27,293 bases of DNA from a virus: positions 1 through 27,293 of IMG/VR virus record IMGVR_UViG_3300042945_002509. One strand, 5' to 3'. Each line of letters opens with the position of its first letter. Position 1 is the first letter of the stretch. A model generated the notes under the pieces. That model was not told where the DNA came from and made no database searches. It saw only the letters and a list, made by a program, of their open reading frames with translations. The translations under genes were made by a program, and so were the position numbers. Positions 21,427 through 27,293 of this stretch are shown here, one piece after another.

Positions 21427-21803
21427 ATTGGTTGTGTTCCATATAATTTTTCAACTAGCCAAACAGACTTATCTCCACTAAAATTCATATCAACACTTTT
21501 TCGTTCATTATAATCTAATTTCCAATAATGTTCAATACCAAACTTTTTCCATGTTGATAGATCATAATCAGTCATAGAAGTTCTATATGCTGAAGGTCTG
21601 CTATCATCATATAGGTGTTCAAAAACATCTCTCAAAATAACAATTTTAGTATTACTATCAAGACTATCCCAGTATAGACTAATCCAATCTTGAACTGCTC
21701 CCGGTACATAAGTATGGCGACCAAGAGCATATCGTAATGCTGCCACTACCATTATGCTTCCATTGGTATCACAATCAAATTTCTTTATTTTAGTTTTTGG
21801 CAT
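21423..21803 (-). CDS. Conserved phage protein (ALRYALGRHTYVPGAV)
   Basis: 126 aa. The block VVAALRYALGRHTYVPGAVQ is one I recognise in many phage hypotheticals; it is followed by a mostly helical region. No catalytic set can be named. The Shine-Dalgarno is weak; start taken as the first ATG after the previous gene. Confidence 0.77.
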   Translation of the reverse strand: MPKTKIKKFDCDTNGSIMVVAALRYALGRHTYVPGAVQDWISLYWDSLDSNTKIVILRDVFEHLYDDSRPSAYRTSMTDYDLSTWKKFGIEHYWKLDYNERKSVDMNFSGDKSVWLVEKLYGTQPI

Positions 21804-21835
21804 AACTCAATCTTGCTTGTTTAGGTTAGACAAAC

Positions 21836-21982
21836 TCATTCCTGCACCTTTGTTCCCATATCGTATGGGTATCCATCTTTGGGATCATCGCTATAAACAC
21901 CTTCATAATCATTATCCCACCAAGGAATTTTACTGTCTGGAAGATTCTCAGATTGTGATTCTTCGTTAATTTGAAAACTCAT
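21836..21982 (-). CDS. Small acidic protein
   Basis: 48 aa, acidic and aromatic (IPWWDNDYEGVYSDDPKDGY), probably poorly structured. Its ATG overlaps the stop of the upstream gene as ATGA. No family recognised. Confidence 0.62.
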   Translation of the reverse strand: MSFQINEESQSENLPDSKIPWWDNDYEGVYSDDPKDGYPYDMGTKVQE

Positions 21983-22206
21983 ATAGTTCTTTCTATAGAA
22001 TTTTTAGATTCATTGAAATTTCTTAATGTATCAATAATAGAAAACAAAGTATCTACATCAAATTCTTTCTCTGTGGGAGTAAATGTCCACCACTGTCTAT
22101 CTTTTTTTATGAAATAGCCATGTTCGCTTTTATAAATAGAGTCGCTCATTCTTTCAAGATGAGGGCCGTTACATTTCCACGGAGTAATACAGTTAGGACA
22201 TTCCAT
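21979..22206 (-). CDS. Small protein downstream of structured RNA copy 1
   Basis: 75 aa from the ATG at 22206 (MECPNCITPWKC...); in-frame codons further upstream fall inside the structured RNA and are not used. C3, C6 and C12 could bind metal. The message begins with the conserved RNA at 22229-22321, whose 3' stem ends 22 nt before the start codon. No good Shine-Dalgarno is visible. Function unknown. Confidence 0.68.
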   Translation of the reverse strand: MECPNCITPWKCNGPHLERMSDSIYKSEHGYFIKKDRQWWTFTPTEKEFDVDTLFSIIDTLRNFNESKNSIERTI

Positions 22207-22228
22207 AATTATTTCTATAAAAATTGAA

Positions 22229-22321
22229 GCGGCATTTCTCAGTCTTACACAGAATCCCGCCAAGAGTCTACGGAGTTGATTTAAGTTTGGATACCCGCGA
22301 CCAAACACCTTTCGGCTCAAC
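22229..22321 (-). ncRNA. Structured RNA element, copy 1
   Basis: 93 nt homologous to 25587-25677. It folds as an outer stem GUUGA/UCAAC enclosing a CC-GAAA-GG mini-hairpin and a hairpin GUUUGG/CCAAAC with loop UCGCGGGUAU. A conserved single-stranded UCCGUAGACUC follows, then a long hairpin with base GCGG/CCGC and AUU/AAU above a G-G mismatch. Copy 2 has the same folds with different stem bases (GGGA/UCCC and GCGA/UCGC) and identical loops, which is covariation. Its first base is exactly the predicted +1 of the promoter at 22328-22355. No match to a known class. Confidence 0.8.
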
Positions 22322-22932
22322 TATTCCACTATATCATAAGTTTCCAACTCGTCAAGACAAATAAACTTTGTTTGTCCATATTGTATGGTACGAGATTGAT
22401 GCCAATGACCAAAAAGCCATAAATCTGGTTCATGAATATTTAACAACTCATTTAGCGCCCAGCCAGTAGTATTCTCATATATTTTATCCCCAGGATTTAG
22501 CATCAATGCCGCTATGGTTTGAGGACAATCGTGAGTAATAACTATTTTGGGTTTTATGGCTCTATATAGTTCTCTAGCGTTCATAAACTGATCTACACTA
22601 ACCTGTTCATTTTCCCACCAACTAATTCCAATAGTACGATAATGCCTATCAATACTATATGCTCCACGATAATAGAAAAAATCTATTCCGTTAAAATTAT
22701 TTACATAGCCATAGTCAGTCAAAAAATGAGGATAATTCCAGCAAATATCATAGTTATCATGATTACCGCCAATAATAATATGTTTAGTATGGTCTACATT
22801 TTTCAGAGTATCATACTTAAAACCGAAATCTCCCAACTGAACAGTATATGGGTATCTTTCTGTCTCTCTGATAATTCTGTGATAACGCTCATACTTACCA
22901 TGAACATCACCTATAACAGTTACTTTACTCAT
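22321..22932 (-). CDS. Calcineurin-like metallophosphoesterase
   Basis: 203 aa. Motifs in order: VIGDVHGK, QLGDFG, IIGGNHDN, ITHDCPQT and LFGHWHQS, a complete two-metal phosphoesterase centre. It differs from the second phosphoesterase at 20225-20800 in spacing and sequence, so it is not a recent duplicate. Possible substrates include phosphodiesters, nucleotides and RNA 2',3'-phosphates; undetermined. Its stop codon's last base is the predicted +1 of the structured RNA. Confidence 0.9.
   Translation of the reverse strand: MSKVTVIGDVHGKYERYHRIIRETERYPYTVQLGDFGFKYDTLKNVDHTKHIIIGGNHDNYDICWNYPHFLTDYGYVNNFNGIDFFYYRGAYSIDRHYRTIGISWWENEQVSVDQFMNARELYRAIKPKIVITHDCPQTIAALMLNPGDKIYENTTGWALNELLNIHEPDLWLFGHWHQSRTIQYGQTKFICLDELETYDIVE
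22328..22355 (-). promoter_or_regulatory. Promoter for structured RNA copy 1
   Basis: TTGACG (22350-22355), 16-bp spacer, TATAGT (22328-22333) with TG extended -10, lying inside the 3' end of the phosphoesterase gene. Six nt separate the -10 from the first G of the RNA, the same distance as at copy 2. Confidence 0.75.
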
Positions 22933-23221
22933 TTTTGATTTTCTCTAGTTCCTCTATGGTTTCATTGCGTCTATGGTGCCATAGTCGGGCGAGTCCGGTT
23001 AAATTATCAGTATAATCCATATCATTCGGGTTGTCAAATACAAAATCGGCCAGACTCTCAGATAACTTTAAAACATCTTTTGGCGTTAGTCTATGCTCAC
23101 TATAGTCAGCGTAGGAATATACCCTAAGACAGAATGGCCTATCCTTAAGAAGAGGATTATGATGTAGTTCTATCAACAGATCATTATTTATCTCTATGGT
23201 CTGTTTTTTATATTCTGACAT
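22925..23221 (-). CDS. Hypothetical protein, possible paralogue of gene upstream
   Basis: 98 aa. PFCLRVYSYADYSEHRLTPKDVLKL followed by a helical tail resembles FFRVYNS...DYRITAEEV in the gene immediately upstream. AGGAAG lies 9 nt before the ATG. Function unknown. Confidence 0.7.
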   Translation of the reverse strand: MSEYKKQTIEINNDLLIELHHNPLLKDRPFCLRVYSYADYSEHRLTPKDVLKLSESLADFVFDNPNDMDYTDNLTGLARLWHHRRNETIEELEKIKNE

Positions 23222-23448
23222 TTGCGAGTTCTTCCTAATGCCTTGCTACTAAAGTCTAATTGTTTATTGTCCTCGTCCTCTATTAAGGCATTAAAATCGG
23301 ATAATAATTCTATCTCTACTTCCTCTGCTGTAATCCTATAATCTGTAAATATGTTTTTGTCTTTAGAATTATAGACCCTAAAGAAATATTTATTATCTAT
23401 TGGGCTATATAAAAGAAAACCTCTGATGCCTTTTGCTGAAATTTCCAT
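23194..23448 (-). CDS. Hypothetical protein, possible paralogue of gene downstream
   Basis: 84 aa. Beta strands (GFLLYSPIDNKYFFRVYNS), then DYRITAEEVEIELLSDFNALI. Overlaps the next gene by 28 nt and the previous one by the TAATG at its start. No family recognised. Confidence 0.7.
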   Translation of the reverse strand: MEISAKGIRGFLLYSPIDNKYFFRVYNSKDKNIFTDYRITAEEVEIELLSDFNALIEDEDNKQLDFSSKALGRTRKCQNIKNRP

Positions 23449-23735
23449 TATAGCATACCGTATTCTTGCCCTTGTAGCGGGTCTTTTTCATAAGGATAGT
23501 TAAATGGACCAAGATTTTGTTTACGCTTTTGCTTTATCCATGTAAGAGTATCGTCAAAACATTTGTCACAAATTTGAATATCAAACTTGATCCCGTCATA
23601 TTTTGATCCATAGCCCCATAATGCTTCTAGAGTAGCATACTCGCTGCCAATTTCTTCCACAGAACAAGAACTACCACAAATATCGCAATAAACTTTATCT
23701 TCAACTTTTTTTTCGATCTTCTTATATGTTTTCAT
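23448..23735 (-). CDS. Conserved phage zinc-finger protein
   Basis: 95 aa from ATG 23735, which has GGAAA about 7 nt upstream; a longer frame from 23756 is disfavoured. CDICGSSC and a later CDKCFDD give a four-Cys zinc site, with EYATLEALWGYGSKYDG between, a pattern I recognise in phage hypotheticals. TAATG coupling to the next gene. Confidence 0.78.
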   Translation of the reverse strand: MKTYKKIEKKVEDKVYCDICGSSCSVEEIGSEYATLEALWGYGSKYDGIKFDIQICDKCFDDTLTWIKQKRKQNLGPFNYPYEKDPLQGQEYGML

Positions 23736-24168
23736 CGAATATTTCCATATCGTCAAAGTTATAGGGCTCGACAGTCCAGCCTAGTTTTAATAGGTCTAGC
23801 CTTATCTCATCTGTAACAAAACCCTCACCAACAAAGCCATCGGTATTATGTCCTATGCCACTACAATACCAATCAATATAATCTCCTTTTTCATTTAGAT
23901 CAGCAACAATACCGCCAGCATATCTCCAAGAACAAGTCCATTCTTTTTTGTTTTGTAAAAATCTATTGTTACATAAAGCGGCGTATAAATTCTGGCTATA
24001 AACAGCACTATATTTACATTTATTGGCAATCCATTCAGAACCTCTTAAATCCCAACCTAGATCAGTGTCTTTTGGGGTTTCTTTCTGAGACAACATATGT
24101 TTTATTGAATCAAAATCATCTTGAGTAATATCTCCTTTATCCAGAGCCTTCTTATAGTGATTAGTCAT
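23722..24168 (-). CDS. Conserved phage protein (CSWRYAGGIVAD)
   Basis: 148 aa from the ATG 7 nt after GGGG; a longer form from 24204 would overlap the upstream gene. LYAALCNN, WTCSWRYAGGIVAD, GDYIDWYCSGIG and a LGW segment form a pattern widespread in phages, function unknown. Cys and Trp conservation hints at a compact enzyme or binding fold. Confidence 0.8.
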   Translation of the reverse strand: MTNHYKKALDKGDITQDDFDSIKHMLSQKETPKDTDLGWDLRGSEWIANKCKYSAVYSQNLYAALCNNRFLQNKKEWTCSWRYAGGIVADLNEKGDYIDWYCSGIGHNTDGFVGEGFVTDEIRLDLLKLGWTVEPYNFDDMEIFDENI

Positions 24169-24178
24169 AAAACTACCC

Positions 24179-24397
24179 CTATCGGGACTTGTGAAGTATT
24201 TCATGCCAATGTTTCTCTAGGTGGTTCATTGTGTCTAGTATTTTACGATCATTATAAAAACAGTCAAGATGAGAACCTGTGAGTTCTCTATATTTAGCGG
24301 GCCATACGTTATTTAAGCAATTCATAATATTCTGGCCTTCTCTAATACCTAAATGGTACTGGCTATCAATATAGTTTTTAAATTGCTGAAACGTCAT
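24179..24397 (-). CDS. Small conserved phage protein
   Basis: 72 aa from the ATG 8 nt after AGGG, immediately after the upstream stop. FKNYIDSQYHLGIREGQNIMN then GSHLDCFYND and a helical end recur in phage hypotheticals. No function known. Confidence 0.72.
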   Translation of the reverse strand: MTFQQFKNYIDSQYHLGIREGQNIMNCLNNVWPAKYRELTGSHLDCFYNDRKILDTMNHLEKHWHEILHKSR

Positions 24398-24398
24398 A

Positions 24399-24614
24399 TC
24401 AAATACCCTGTTGCTTAAAATATTCAACCATAATTCCTGCCGTATCTGGTACGCTATTCCCTCCCCAATAATATCTGGCAACAATATTTCTCATTTTATG
24501 AATTGTCGGGATATGTCCATATCTATCAGAGTATTTTTCTTCATACTCTGCTTTCATATACATTCCAACTAAATTAAAAAAATAGTTAACGCTTTCTTCT
24601 GCTTTCTGATTCAT
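24399..24614 (-). CDS. Small hypothetical protein
   Basis: 71 aa from the ATG overlapping the upstream stop as ATGA, with AGGAAG 9 nt upstream; a TTG two codons earlier is an unlikely start. Predicted helical with YWGGNSVPDTAGIMVEYF near the end. Confidence 0.68.
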   Translation of the reverse strand: MNQKAEESVNYFFNLVGMYMKAEYEEKYSDRYGHIPTIHKMRNIVARYYWGGNSVPDTAGIMVEYFKQQGI

Positions 24615-25342
24615 GTCCAAAGACTTCCTCTGATCTTAATGAGTTCGATAAGCATTTTAGTATCTTCTTTTTCATAATCGTCTTGCATTTTACTGATTTT
24701 TTTATAATAACTCTTGCCGTTCTTTTCCTCAGAGAAAACTTCATAAGGGTCTGGTCTATTATTTCTATTTTTCCACCAGTGATACAACTCTGTTGTTTTA
24801 CGAGCGGCACCTGCCTGCTCTGTTAGGTCGCCAAACCCCTTATCTCCCTTTCTAAAGCCATAGTCTTTATTATAGGTCAAACTACTAGCCCATTTTAAAT
24901 AATCAAGCCCTGCCTCAACACAGCGACCGTGAACAAATTTATACTTCTTTTCCTTATAACACTTGAATAAATGGGCATATTCTACTTCAACAAGATCAAC
25001 AAGTTCATTAAAAAGACCATGAATAATTCTATAATCTAAGTCATAGTAATTACCCGGCTTTAATCCGGTATTAAGACAATGAGTTTTGTCTATAAATCTA
25101 TTCCGAACATAAGCCTCTATAGTATAGTAAATATCACAGGGTGAATAAACTATATCCTGTAAACGATCAAGCAGTTTTTCTGCCACCCAATATCTATAAG
25201 GATGCTTAGTTTGAGCCTCTTTACGCCACTCATCCCAACCTTCCCATGCTAGTGCGTATGGTTTATTCGTGCCTCTAATCCAGTCTGCCAGACTAGAACA
25301 ACTCCAGTAGTTTATTCTACTTCTTTTACTTAATTTAAACAT
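24611..25342 (-). CDS. Conserved phage protein of unknown function
   Basis: 243 aa. The blocks INYWSCSSLADWIRGTNKP, WVAEKLLDRLQD, RNRFIDKTHCLNTG, HGLFNELVDLVEVEYAH and ELYHWWKNRNNRPDPYEV recur in a widespread family of phage hypotheticals. It is predicted helical and soluble. No catalytic signature can be named. The gene is well placed within its operon, 2 nt from the stop of the small gene upstream. Confidence 0.83.
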   Translation of the reverse strand: MFKLSKRSRINYWSCSSLADWIRGTNKPYALAWEGWDEWRKEAQTKHPYRYWVAEKLLDRLQDIVYSPCDIYYTIEAYVRNRFIDKTHCLNTGLKPGNYYDLDYRIIHGLFNELVDLVEVEYAHLFKCYKEKKYKFVHGRCVEAGLDYLKWASSLTYNKDYGFRKGDKGFGDLTEQAGAARKTTELYHWWKNRNNRPDPYEVFSEEKNGKSYYKKISKMQDDYEKEDTKMLIELIKIRGSLWT

Positions 25343-25343
25343 A

Positions 25344-25565
25344 TTAGTCTAGTTCCACATTGTGTTCATTTAATAGTCTATAAAACTCTTCACGAATTTT
25401 TTCAAGAGCATCATCGGCACTCTTAAAATCGTTATGATATTTTCGCCAACTTCTTAACTGGTTTGCAAAATCCCATAACATATTTTTTATTTTACCAGCA
25501 TTAATAGAGGTATCAAATTCTCTCTGTTCTTCTGGTAGATTGAATTGTAGTATCGCTTTTGGCAT
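25344..25565 (-). CDS. Small phage protein (LQFNLPEEQREF type)
   Basis: 73 aa from ATG 25565 (GGA 7 nt upstream); the ATG at 25577 has no ribosome-binding site. MPKAILQFNLPEEQREFDTSINAGK and a helical region with FANQLRSWRKY recur in phages (ILxFNLPEExeEF). It follows structured RNA copy 2 directly, so that RNA is its leader or is processed from it. Confidence 0.75.
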   Translation of the reverse strand: MPKAILQFNLPEEQREFDTSINAGKIKNMLWDFANQLRSWRKYHNDFKSADDALEKIREEFYRLLNEHNVELD

Positions 25566-25586
25566 TATTTTGTCCATATAAATGAA

Positions 25587-25677
25587 GCGAAATTTCTCAG
25601 TCTTACACAGAATCTCGCCAAGAGTCTACGGAAGTTGATTGTGGGAATACCCGCGATCCCGACCTTTCGGCATCAAC
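25587..25677 (-). ncRNA. Structured RNA element, copy 2
   Basis: 91 nt homologous to 22229-22321. It has outer stem GUUGAU/AUCAAC, CC-GAAA-GG hairpin, hairpin GGGA/UCCC with the same UCGCGGGUAU loop, conserved UCCGUAGACUC, and a terminal hairpin GCGA/UCGC with AUU/AAU above one G-U pair. The apical CUGUGUAAGACUGAGA is identical to copy 1. Stem changes relative to copy 1 preserve pairing. The predicted +1 of the promoter at 25684-25711 is the first G. The 3' end is set by the last stem; no intrinsic terminator follows. Confidence 0.8.
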
Positions 25678-25683
25678 TTTTTT

Positions 25684-25711
25684 ATGATACCACACCATCG
25701 GTATTTGTCAA
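25684..25711 (-). promoter_or_regulatory. Promoter for structured RNA copy 2
   Basis: TTGACA (25706-25711), 16-bp spacer with CCGATG four bases after the -35, TATCAT (25684-25689) with TG extended -10. Six nt separate the -10 from the RNA. The span 25712-25769 up to the next gene holds nothing else I can identify. Confidence 0.83.
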
Positions 25712-25769
25712 TAGTGGTCTTTAACAAAATAGGCGGCTATTCCATTTAAAATCACGACTATCAAGAACT

Positions 25770-26003
25770 TTAATCGTCTTGTCTTTGTAGACTTTCATTA
25801 TAATCATCGAGTCTAAAAGACTGTTTAAAAGTCTCAAAAGTATCATCGGTATGAAGTTCAATCAAAACGGCCAAACCCTCCAAAACATTAGCGAGTCTAT
25901 CATGGCTCATTTTATTTTCCAGCACGGCATTTGTTACAGACCGCAATTGATCTGCAAAAAGTGCTGTTTGATTAATCTTGTTTTCCAGATCGAATCTATC
26001 CAT
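25770..26003 (-). CDS. Small conserved phage protein
   Basis: 77 aa from the ATG 7 nt after AAGGAG; a longer frame from 26048 is not supported. MDRFDLENKINQT, then helical segments ending TFKQSFRLDDY, match a short phage family of unknown role. Overlaps the upstream gene by 8 nt. Confidence 0.75.
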   Translation of the reverse strand: MDRFDLENKINQTALFADQLRSVTNAVLENKMSHDRLANVLEGLAVLIELHTDDTFETFKQSFRLDDYNESLQRQDD

Positions 26004-26214
26004 TAGCAATCTCCTTTTCATATTCCTCAATATCTGTCTTAAACTCATCCGCTTGGCCTAAAACAACAGCAGCATGATACAAGATATGATCTCTGGGATC
26101 ACCACCGTCCTGAATAAATTCCTGATAACTAATTTGCTCACTATCACAATCAAAAATATATCTAGCACACTCCATAGCGGCTTCAGTATAATTCACTTCA
26201 GTTTGTGTACGCAT
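25996..26214 (-). CDS. Small conserved phage protein
   Basis: 72 aa. YQEFIQDGGDPRDHILYHAAVVLG and an acidic C-terminus match a short family common in phages. GGAG 8 nt before ATG. Function unknown. Confidence 0.75.
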   Translation of the reverse strand: MRTQTEVNYTEAAMECARYIFDCDSEQISYQEFIQDGGDPRDHILYHAAVVLGQADEFKTDIEEYEKEIANG

Positions 26215-26229
26215 ATTTATTGCTCCTAT

Positions 26230-26499
26230 TTAGGTAAGTTCCTTGATAATCTTGTTAAATTTATTTTGAATCTTCTTATTTTTCGGAGCATCGCAAAACC
26301 CAAGCCCCTTTTTTGTTTCTTCAACACTTTCGATAATGGGAGGTTCGTATTCGGTAGTTGTCCACTGACAATTCTTTTCAAAAAAAGTAAAGTCTAGTTC
26401 CCCAAGGCCATCGTGAATATCATCCTCGTTTTCAGCCTCAATAACAAAAGAAGTATTTTTAGCCTCAACATAATTCATAGTAACAAGATATTTAGGCAT
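26230..26499 (-). CDS. Hypothetical protein
   Basis: 89 aa. Strands YLVTMNYVEAKNTSFVIEAENEDD followed by an acidic stretch and basic helical tail. GGAG is 7 nt before ATG. Overlaps the ASCH gene by 8 nt. No family recognised. Confidence 0.7.
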   Translation of the reverse strand: MPKYLVTMNYVEAKNTSFVIEAENEDDIHDGLGELDFTFFEKNCQWTTTEYEPPIIESVEETKKGLGFCDAPKNKKIQNKFNKIIKELT

Positions 26500-26890
26500 G
26501 ATTTGTCTCCAAAAGAGTGATGTTGCTAGTAAACACTATACCTCGCCTTTGAGCAATGTCAATAGGTTTGAGAAACTTGACCACATTATGTACCGCCCAT
26601 CCATATTTCGGTTTTTTACCATTCCATCCGTATAGTTCATCACCATCTTCTACTTTGTGCTTATCATAATCACCAACCCAGTCCTGCTTAAATACATAAA
26701 GAAAACTGTGACTAAAAGTAATAGTCCCTATAATCCGAGCCTTAAACTTACCCCTCTTTCCCGGCGTTTCAATTAGTGCTAACTCAACACCTTCGTACTT
26801 TTTGGGCAAAGCATACGAGCGAGTTTCGACAGTTTTGGTGCCATTTATTAAAAGGCTAGACCAAGGGGCTTGAATATTTAAACCAGTCAT
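26492..26890 (-). CDS. ASCH-domain protein
   Basis: 132 aa. LNIQAPWSSLLINGTKTVETRSY carries the ASCH signature G-x-K-x-x-E-x-R (G17, K19, E22, R24), with PKYGWAVHNV as the later beta strand. ASCH/PUA-like domains bind RNA or modified nucleotides and are suspected in translation control or nucleotide repair; the role here is open. It could relate to the translation island at 10286-11824, but they are far apart. Confidence 0.85.
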   Translation of the reverse strand: MTGLNIQAPWSSLLINGTKTVETRSYALPKKYEGVELALIETPGKRGKFKARIIGTITFSHSFLYVFKQDWVGDYDKHKVEDGDELYGWNGKKPKYGWAVHNVVKFLKPIDIAQRRGIVFTSNITLLETNHA

Positions 26891-26896
26891 TCGTAA

Positions 26897-27163
26897 TCAA
26901 GGCGTGGCTTGACCAAAGTAAAAGTTAAGCAACAAATTTTTAGGATGCAGATTACTACTAAAACTTACGCTACCATCTTCATTTTCTGTCACAGATCCAT
27001 TATGAAGAATATGTCCTATTGCAAAATCATTCCTTAATAAGTGAAATTGAGACTGTTGATGAAACCAATTCCAATAATTATATTGAAAAGTATCTGAACC
27101 CACTGTGAGAGTTATCATAACAGTAGATTCTAGTTTAGATAACAAATAATCGTGGAAAGTCAT
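26897..27163 (-). CDS. Hypothetical protein
   Basis: 88 aa, beta-rich with many aromatics (YNYWNWFHQQSQFHLL). The ATG overlaps the stop of the preceding frame (ATGA). No family recognised. Confidence 0.68.
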   Translation of the reverse strand: MTFHDYLLSKLESTVMITLTVGSDTFQYNYWNWFHQQSQFHLLRNDFAIGHILHNGSVTENEDGSVSFSSNLHPKNLLLNFYFGQATP

Positions 27164-27285
27164 ACTGTAATCTCAATATGCCACTTATTACCGTGAAGTT
27201 CAGCAACAACCCCCATATTCAACTTAACAAGTTCAGAAACAATTTCAGCAAGTTTTTGAGTTTCGTTAAGATAAAGATAGATCAT
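27160..27285 (-). CDS. Small hypothetical protein near the window edge
   Basis: 41 aa from the ATG at 27285. A helix (NETQKLAEIVSELVKLN) is followed by two strands. The frame is open to the window edge, so the true start may lie outside. ATGA coupling to the next gene supports it. Confidence 0.6.
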   Translation of the reverse strand: MIYLYLNETQKLAEIVSELVKLNMGVVAELHGNKWHIEITV

Positions 27286-27293
27286 TTGTAATA

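Noticed and set aside
24586-24810. Minus-strand 74-codon frame
   Set aside because: Falls inside the well-supported conserved gene at 24611-25342 in another frame.
22229-25677. Thiamine-pyrophosphate riboswitch
   Set aside because: The CUGAGAAAU run and its preceding UUCUGUGUAAG resemble the TPP P3/J3-2 region, but the pyrophosphate-sensing arm (CUGAUC...UAAU...GCGUAGGGA) is absent and no thiamine gene is near.
22229-25677. Hammerhead or HDV-type ribozyme
   Set aside because: GUUGAUG and CGAAA recall a hammerhead core, but copy 1 reads GUUGAGC there and the core order is wrong; no double-pseudoknot pairing for HDV was found.
1-27293. CRISPR array, insertion sequence or integrase site
   Set aside because: No regularly spaced direct repeats, transposase, integrase or terminal inverted repeats were seen; the only mobile-type gene is the HNH endonuclease.

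Overview
The window looks like the accessory/early region of a large, AT-rich tailed-phage genome (Caudoviricetes). Nearly every gene lies on the minus strand in tightly packed polycistronic runs of small ORFs with ATGA, TAATG or GTGA stop/start overlaps and good Shine-Dalgarno sites. Recognisable genes are phage-typical: an rIIA-like GHKL ATPase, ATP-dependent DNA ligase, recombination endonuclease VII, ThyX, a deoxycytidylate-deaminase-like protein, UV-damage endonuclease (UvdE), two calcineurin-like phosphoesterases, and a lone plus-strand HNH endonuclease. No structural, packaging or replisome gene is visible. The host cannot be named; it uses sigma70-type promoters and Shine-Dalgarno initiation.

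Layout, following transcription from high to low coordinates: 27285-25770 small conserved phage proteins and an ASCH-domain protein; 25711-25344 a promoter and structured RNA copy 2 ahead of a small gene; 25342-22321 conserved hypotheticals ending in a phosphoesterase; 22355-22229 a second promoter with structured RNA copy 1; 22206-19603 hypotheticals and another phosphoesterase; 19606-15692 small membrane proteins, ThyX, a HExxH protein and UvdE; 15178-15759 the inverted HNH gene; 15038-11848 small proteins, the deaminase and zinc-ribbon proteins; 11824-10286 a translation island of a TilS-like tRNA(Ile)-lysidine synthetase, a CAU-anticodon tRNA and a complete tmRNA; 10257-6663 endonuclease VII, DNA ligase, a HhH-GPD-like protein and small genes; 6691-4081 small genes, a PspC-domain protein, a secreted HExxH protein and a putative HTH protein with a hairpin leader; 4037-1356 small genes including a kinase-fold protein; 1258 to the left edge, rIIA.

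Ten sigma70-like promoters (TTGACA-like, 16-17 bp, TATAAT-like), all minus strand, divide the region into units; six share a (C)CGAT element just downstream of the -35 box. Three units begin with structured RNA exactly at the predicted +1. Two of these are homologous 91-93-nt RNAs whose stems covary while loops stay invariant. This is the best candidate for an undescribed element. The next strongest observation is the TilS / tRNA-CAU / tmRNA cluster, which would let the phage decode AUA codons and rescue stalled ribosomes largely with its own RNAs. Repair (UvdE, ligase, HhH-GPD, endonuclease VII) and thymidylate synthesis (deaminase to ThyX) form the other functional themes.
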